A DNA stretch of 11,781 bases, taken from positions 1 through 11,781 of the forward strand of contig JAEWBW010000304.1 of assembly GCA_023390955.1 (NCBI GenBank), given 5' to 3'. Below, piece by piece: positions 7,492-11,781 of this stretch. Source of the DNA: Pseudomonadota bacterium. Its GTDB lineage: Bacteria; Pseudomonadota; Alphaproteobacteria; Rhizobiales; Xanthobacteraceae. The stretch's first letter is position 1; each line of letters starts with the position of its first letter. Both the position numbers and the translations under genes were made by a program. Under the pieces are notes generated by a model, which ran no database searches, had not been told where the DNA came from, and saw only the letters and a program-made list of their open reading frames with translations.

Positions 7492-8838
7492 TCAGGATTT
7501 AACGAGCCGGGCGGCAAAAAATCCGTCGAGCCCGCCGAGCCTTGGGTCGGCATGCGGCAAATGGCTGGGCAGGGTGCGCAGATCACCATCGGCGTTGATG
7601 ATCTCGCCGAGGCCCGCGACCTCGGATGCGTCGATCGGAACGCGCCGCAAGCCCGGCTCAGCCGCGAGCAGCGCCGCGATCGCCTGCTCGCCCTCCTCGG
7701 GCTCCAGCGAGCAGGTGCAATACACCAGCATGCCGCCGGGCTTCAGCAGCGAGACGGATTTCTTCAGCAGCCGCTGCTGGAGTGCGGAGAGGCCTGCGAT
7801 GTCTGATTCCTGTCGCAGCCAGGCCACGTCCGGGTGACGGCGGATCGTGCCGGTCGAGGTGCAGGGCGCATCGATCAGGATGCCGTCGAAACCGTCGGCC
7901 GGGCCGGACCATTCGACGGCGTCGGCGACGACAGTCTCGGCCTGAAGCGACAGTCGTGTGAGATTCTCGCGCAGGCGCGCCACGCGGGCGGGCGATCGGT
8001 CGATGGCCGTCACATGCGCACCGGCATGCGCCAGTTGTGCGGTCTTGCCACCGGGTGCGGCGCAGAGATCGGCGATCGACTTGCCGGCGATATCGCCGAA
8101 CAACCGCGCCGGCAGTGCGGCGGCGGCGTCCTGCACCCACCACTGCCCCTCCGTGAAACCCGGCAGCATGGTCACAGCACCATGCAGCTGCGTACGTACG
8201 GTTCCCGTCGGCAGCACTTCACCGTGCAGACGGCTCGCCCATTGCGCGGCGTCCGACTTCACCGTGAGATCAAGCGACGGCTCGTGGCTGAGCGCCAGCG
8301 CCATCTCGCGCGCGGTCGCCTCGCCGTAATGCGCGCTCCAGCGCGCCAGCATCCAGGGCGGCAGATCCAGCGATTGTGTTTCGACTTCCTCGACCAGCGC
8401 CTTGCCCTCGCGGGCGCAGCGCCGCAGCACGGCGTTGACGAGTCCGGCATAGCGCGCGGCGCGGCGATCGGATTGCACCAGGCGAACCGAAAGATCGACC
8501 GCGGCGTGGTCCGGCACGTCCATCCAGAGGATTTGCGCTGCGCCGATCAGCAGCGCGCTCTGCGCGCGCGGCGCCTCGGAGGGAATGCCCTTGTCGAGCA
8601 GCCGCGACAGCACGTGGCCGAGTGTTCCGAGCCGGCGCAGGATCGTCGCCACCAGGCGGCGCATCAGTGCGCGGTCCCGATCGGCGAGTGTCTTCAGGCC
8701 GGGATGGGCGCCGGAGCCGTCGAGCTGATCATCCAGTGTGCGGTGCTTGTGCAGAACGCCGTCGACGATGTCGGCAGCGATCCGCCGGGCCGCCAAACCA
8801 GGCACTTCGGACGGGGGGGCAAAGCGTTGAGAGGGCAT
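7492..8838 (-). CDS. rsmB: 16S rRNA (cytosine-C5) methyltransferase, RsmB/Sun/Fmu family
   Basis: The enzyme uses S-adenosylmethionine to methylate a cytosine of 16S rRNA at C5 (C967 in E. coli). The ATG complementary to 8836-8838 gives 448 residues. The frame stays open to 8922, but those codons include rare alternative starts and non-typical sequence; the ATG lacks a strong ribosome-binding site, so the start is less sure than the rest. Residues about 10-145 form the NusB-like helical domain. The Rossmann methyltransferase domain follows, with motif I LCAAPGGKT (258-266), motif IV DAPCTSTG (323-330, Cys326) and motif VI YCTCSLEPEE (373-382). Cys376 of motif VI matches the E. coli nucleophile Cys375. 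The protein ends with the usual GFFAARL strand. It is the first gene of the rsmB-heparinase-purH run and divergent from the DUF1674 gene. Confidence 0.95.
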   Translation of the reverse strand: MPSQRFAPPSEVPGLAARRIAADIVDGVLHKHRTLDDQLDGSGAHPGLKTLADRDRALMRRLVATILRRLGTLGHVLSRLLDKGIPSEAPRAQSALLIGAAQILWMDVPDHAAVDLSVRLVQSDRRAARYAGLVNAVLRRCAREGKALVEEVETQSLDLPPWMLARWSAHYGEATAREMALALSHEPSLDLTVKSDAAQWASRLHGEVLPTGTVRTQLHGAVTMLPGFTEGQWWVQDAAAALPARLFGDIAGKSIADLCAAPGGKTAQLAHAGAHVTAIDRSPARVARLRENLTRLSLQAETVVADAVEWSGPADGFDGILIDAPCTSTGTIRRHPDVAWLRQESDIAGLSALQQRLLKKSVSLLKPGGMLVYCTCSLEPEEGEQAIAALLAAEPGLRRVPIDASEVAGLGEIINADGDLRTLPSHLPHADPRLGGLDGFFAARLVKS

Positions 8839-9023
8839 GCGGCTTAAGGTTCTGAGCGAGCGGCAGTTCCGCCAATTGGGCGCATGCCTGAGACGCGCTT
8901 CTGTGACACGCGAATATGCCAAATGTAAGAATCGCTTCTGGTATTTTCAGCCCCGCGTCGCGATCTCAGGGATGCTTTATTGGCGGTCGCGCCACGCTGC
9001 GATCTCGGCTAGGAGACCAGATC
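8839..9023. other. Divergent intergenic region between rsmB and the DUF1674 gene
   Basis: This 185-bp spacer should hold both divergent promoters, but I see no convincing -35/-10 pair. It contains two 8-base direct repeats: CGCTTCTG at 8896 and 8933, and GCGATCTC at 8960 and 8999. A short dyad AGAA-TCGC-TTCT lies at 8928-8939. Any of these could be an operator or chance. Confidence 0.4.
9011..9015 (+). promoter_or_regulatory. Ribosome-binding site of the DUF1674 gene
   Basis: AGGAG lies eight bases before the ATG at 9024 and selects it over an upstream in-frame ATG at 8916 that would add 36 residues unlike the family. Confidence 0.75.
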
Positions 9024-9221
9024 ATGAGTGACGATCTCCCCACGCCCGGACGCAAGCCGTTGACGCCGGCCGCCCAGCGCGCGCTCGCCGAAGCCGAGGC
9101 ACGCCGGCAAGCCGCGGCGGACGAAGCGAAAGCTACGCCGAAGGAGCTGCAGGGGCCAAAAGGTCCGGAGCCCACACGCTACGGCGACTGGGAGCGCAAG
9201 GGCATCGCCTCGGATTTTTAG
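9024..9221 (+). CDS. DUF1674 small protein, SDHAF4-type succinate dehydrogenase assembly factor homologue
   Basis: This is a 65-residue soluble protein. The N-terminal two thirds are Ala/Glu/Lys/Arg-rich and look disordered or helical. The conserved family signature is at the C terminus, with GPEPTRYGDWERKGIASDF filling the last 19 residues. This matches the PEPTRYGDWE-KG-SDF ending of DUF1674 proteins and of eukaryotic SDHAF4 (yeast Sdh8). Those proteins bind the flavinylated SdhA subunit before it joins the rest of complex II and limit oxidant production by free SdhA. The same role is inferred here; no sdh gene is in the window. Start choice rests on AGGAG at 9011-9015. The next gene begins 50 bp downstream on the same strand, so the two may be co-transcribed. 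Confidence 0.85.
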   Translation: MSDDLPTPGRKPLTPAAQRALAEAEARRQAAADEAKATPKELQGPKGPEPTRYGDWERKGIASDF

Positions 9222-9271
9222 CGCTTGAGCAGCTCTTGCCGGTTCGGCCGACTCAGCCCTAGCGTGCGCTG

Positions 9272-9865
9272 ATGCCGCGCTTCGATCCCCGATATCCCTA
9301 TCGGCCTTCCTACAGCGGCTCGCCATTCGGCCGCCGCTTCTCCGGCATCGTACCGTGGCTGTTCGTGGTCGGAATCGCCGCGGCCGTCGTGCTGTTGTTC
9401 CGGCACGGCACCAGCTGGACCGTTCCGCATATCGATGACGGTCAGTCGCGAGATGCCGAGATCATCCTGCAGCAGCCGGGCAATCCCGAGACGCGCCGGC
9501 CCGTCGACGTGATCCGCACGATCGACGGCGACACCTTTCTCGCGCGTGTGCATCAGGGCGACGGCCGCGCGCTCGTCGCCCGCGTTCGCCTGCGCGGCAT
9601 TGATGCGCCGGAAATGAAAGCGTCGTGCCAGGAGGAGGCGGACAAGGCCGAAATTGCCAGCGATGCGTTGCGCGATCTGCTCGGTCAGGGCGGCGTCACG
9701 ATTTCGAATCTCGGCCCGGACAAATACGGTCGCATCCTCGCCGACGTCGCGACGCGGCGCACGACCAACGTTTCGGCAGCCATGCTCGCGGGCGGCTATG
9801 TGCGCAGCTACAATGGCGGCCATCGCGCCGGGTGGTGCGCTCGCGGCTGGCGCTTCTGGCAATAA
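9272..9865 (+). CDS. Membrane-anchored staphylococcal-nuclease-like (TNase) protein
   Basis: This 197-residue protein has a basic, Pro/Tyr/Arg-rich N terminus, one transmembrane segment (about residues 26-43, PWLFVVGIAAAVVLLF) and a C-terminal SNase/OB-fold domain (about 77-197). The catalytic set of staphylococcal nuclease is recognisable: Asp87 in IDGDTF (Asp21), Arg106 and Asp111-Ala-Pro-Glu114 in RVRLRGIDAPE (Arg35, Asp40, Glu43) and Arg154 in KYGRIL (Arg87). It should be a calcium-dependent nuclease, active on DNA or RNA. The segment could be an uncleaved signal anchor, placing the domain in the periplasm; with the positive N terminus inside, this topology is favoured. Cys119 and Cys189 might form a disulfide there. 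The stop codon overlaps the A-tract of the bidirectional terminator. No strong ribosome-binding site precedes the ATG, so the exact start is moderately sure. Confidence 0.88.
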   Translation: MPRFDPRYPYRPSYSGSPFGRRFSGIVPWLFVVGIAAAVVLLFRHGTSWTVPHIDDGQSRDAEIILQQPGNPETRRPVDVIRTIDGDTFLARVHQGDGRALVARVRLRGIDAPEMKASCQEEADKAEIASDALRDLLGQGGVTISNLGPDKYGRILADVATRRTTNVSAAMLAGGYVRSYNGGHRAGWCARGWRFWQ

Positions 9866-9893
9866 AAAAAGCCGCGTCGAGGACGCGGCTTTT
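9864..9893. terminator. Bidirectional intrinsic terminator between nuclease and L,D-transpeptidase genes
   Basis: GCCGCGTC (9871-9878) and GACGCGGC (9882-9889) form a perfect 8-bp GC stem with a GAG loop. It is flanked by seven As on the left (9864-9870) and four Ts on the right (9890-9893). On the plus strand it ends the nuclease transcript with a short U run. On the minus strand the transpeptidase transcript gets a seven-U run, so it is stronger in that direction. Confidence 0.9.
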
Positions 9894-9915
9894 GCGATCT
9901 CGCTTCGCGATCGGA

Positions 9916-10431
9916 TTACCGGGTCACCACCACCGTGGTGCCGACCGACACGCGGCTATAGAGATCGGTGATGTCGTCGTTCAGCATGCGGATGCAGCCA
10001 TAGGAGACGAAGCCGCCGACCGAGCCCGGCACGTTGGTACCGTGGATCGCATATTCACCGCCGGCGAGCGTCATCGCAGCGACGCCCATCGGATTGCGCG
10101 GCGAGCCGCCCGGGATCACGTCGGGAATGCTCGGCTTGTCGCGCTTCACCTCGGCCGGGGGCGACCAGGCCGGGTTGCGATACTTGCCGTCGATGCGGGT
10201 GGTGCCGGCCCATTGCTTGCCGGACTTGCCGACGCCGACGGGATAACGCACGGCCCGGCCGGTATCGAGGATCAGGTAGAGCCGGCGCTCGTTGGTTTTG
10301 ACCACGATGGTGCCCGGCGAATAATCGGCCAGGTGCACACCCACCATTTCGGGCCGCGCCTCGGCTGCACCCGACATCAGGAGCCCCGCCCCCATGGTGG
10401 CGGCCAGCGCCACCGCAATCCTGATCGACAT
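9916..10431 (-). CDS. Exported L,D-transpeptidase (YkuD domain)
   Basis: This 171-residue secreted enzyme contains the cysteine transpeptidase fold that makes 3-3 peptidoglycan cross-links or attaches proteins to peptidoglycan in the periplasm. The ATG complementary to 10429-10431 has GGAAGGA eight bases upstream. A Sec-type signal follows, with a short basic start, a hydrophobic stretch at residues 5-19 and likely cleavage after AEA (about residue 25). The YkuD domain fills residues 38-171. The catalytic signature is complete: His130 in IHGTN, then Ser143-Tyr-Gly-Cys146-Ile-Arg148, spaced as in the HGT...SxGCIRM family pattern. No LysM or other wall-binding domain is present, so it is one of the short single-domain members typical of Rhizobiales genomes, which carry many paralogues. 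It ends at a strong terminator shared with the nuclease gene. Confidence 0.93.
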   Translation of the reverse strand: MSIRIAVALAATMGAGLLMSGAAEARPEMVGVHLADYSPGTIVVKTNERRLYLILDTGRAVRYPVGVGKSGKQWAGTTRIDGKYRNPAWSPPAEVKRDKPSIPDVIPGGSPRNPMGVAAMTLAGGEYAIHGTNVPGSVGGFVSYGCIRMLNDDITDLYSRVSVGTTVVVTR

Positions 10432-10733
10432 AATCTGCTTCCTTCCGCCGCCCCGAACGGGTCGTCCAAAATCGCGCAAAACCGGCAAAACGCCGCCGGA
10501 CCCAGACATTCTTGACCGCGCCCGTTAACCGATTGGTTTCCACGCACGGCCGGCGAGGTCCCGACAGCAGGGGGAAGAAAGGAAATGTTCGAAATAAAGT
10601 AAATGACCTGGAAACAACACTCGGCCGGAAAGACGCGGGCACGCGGATTCGGACCCTGACAAGTGCGTGAGGGTGTGAACGGCCGGTCATTACGGGGGAT
10701 GAGCGGTGACGCGCGGCAGACACCTGCCGGGTC
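10432..10733. other. Non-coding stretch upstream of the L,D-transpeptidase gene
   Basis: No credible gene is seen on either strand. Near the transpeptidase start are three A4 tracts about 10 bases apart (10468-10471, 10478-10481, 10487-10490), a pattern linked to DNA curvature. An AT-richer patch at about 10575-10620 is a likely place for the transpeptidase promoter, but no clear -35/-10 pair stands out. Further right are a small hairpin GGCAG-acac-CTGCC (10715-10728) and the left half of an 8-base inverted repeat, GTCATTAC (10686-10693) with GTAATGAC (10759-10766). Confidence 0.5.
10440..10446 (-). promoter_or_regulatory. Ribosome-binding site of the L,D-transpeptidase gene
   Basis: Read on the minus strand, GGAAGGA lies eight bases before the ATG at 10431. 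The frame is open further upstream to 10509 without a better start, and only this ATG gives a proper signal peptide. Confidence 0.75.
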
Positions 10734-10864
10734 TCGTGTCCCGGACGCGGCGGGGCATGTAATGACGCGACGCTGAGCCGGGACCCAGAGCGCTAAGAGT
10801 CCGGACGCGTGGACCCCGGCTCAGCAGCGCACCGCCTAGGCGCGGCGCTGCGTCCGGGGCACGA
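10734..10864. repeat. Long nested inverted repeat after acs
   Basis: Outer arms 10734-10752 and 10846-10864 are complementary over 19 positions, with 17 Watson-Crick pairs and two G-T pairs, so RNA from one strand (plus sense) would pair throughout. Inside lie perfect 11-bp arms GCTGAGCCGGG (10772-10782) and CCCGGCTCAGC (10815-10825), and a 10-base palindrome CGCCTAGGCG (10833-10842). The element ends 10 bases beyond the acs stop codon. It may fold as a transcript-end structure for acs. Its motifs (CCCGGACGC, GAGCCGGGACCC, GTCCGGGGCACGA) look like a dispersed intergenic repeat of Bradyrhizobium-type genomes, which is recollection and not checked. No T run follows on the acs-sense strand. Confidence 0.7.
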
Positions 10865-10874
10865 CAGCGTGCTG

Positions 10875-11780
<906 letters not shown>

Positions 11781-11781
11781 C

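Noticed and set aside
9218..9862. 214-codon minus-strand frame opposite the nuclease gene.
   Set aside because: The plus-strand frame holds the intact SNase catalytic residues; the antisense product has no recognisable domain.
10584..10601. Tiny ATG-to-stop frame in the AT-richer patch upstream of the transpeptidase.
   Set aside because: Only five codons, and the AAAGGAA before it is too close to the ATG to serve as a ribosome-binding site.
10055..10723. 222-codon minus-strand frame covering the L,D-transpeptidase in another phase.
   Set aside because: It is a shadow of the transpeptidase frame, which has a signal peptide, a ribosome-binding site and the full YkuD signature. The upstream part is repeat and leader DNA.

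Overview
The window is GC-rich chromosomal DNA from an alphaproteobacterium. Gene content, protein sequences and intergenic repeats fit Bradyrhizobiaceae (Bradyrhizobium or Rhodopseudomonas-like). That placement comes from reading the proteins, not from a database search. It holds ten genes, two of them cut by the window ends. I see no tRNA, rRNA, CRISPR, phage gene or transposase, so this looks like core or near-core housekeeping DNA rather than an island.

Left part (1-3798): the 5' half of a major facilitator transporter runs off the left edge. Upstream of it on the same strand is a complete gamma-glutamyltransferase with a twin-arginine signal peptide. Divergent from that, across a 98-bp gap, is a UMF1/Atg22-like major facilitator protein. 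A glutathione-hydrolysing exoenzyme next to two transporters suggests periplasmic peptide or amino-acid scavenging, but the transport substrates cannot be read from sequence.

Middle part (3808-8838): three minus-strand genes lie in transcription order rsmB (16S rRNA m5C methyltransferase), a heparinase II/III family protein and purH (last two steps of IMP synthesis), with gaps of 119 and 159 bp. The purH 3' end converges on the UMF1 gene, and a dispersed-type palindromic repeat sits between them.

Right part (9024-11781): divergent from rsmB are a 65-residue DUF1674/SDHAF4-type protein and a membrane-anchored staphylococcal-nuclease-like protein. These meet a convergent exported L,D-transpeptidase at a strong bidirectional terminator. 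A 443-bp non-coding stretch follows, holding phased A-tracts and a large nested inverted repeat. The 3' half of acetyl-CoA synthetase then runs off the right edge.

I found no convincing new multi-gene system. The best leads are the signal-less heparinase-family protein between rsmB and purH, and the long nested inverted repeat after acs, whose outer-arm mismatches are both G-T.
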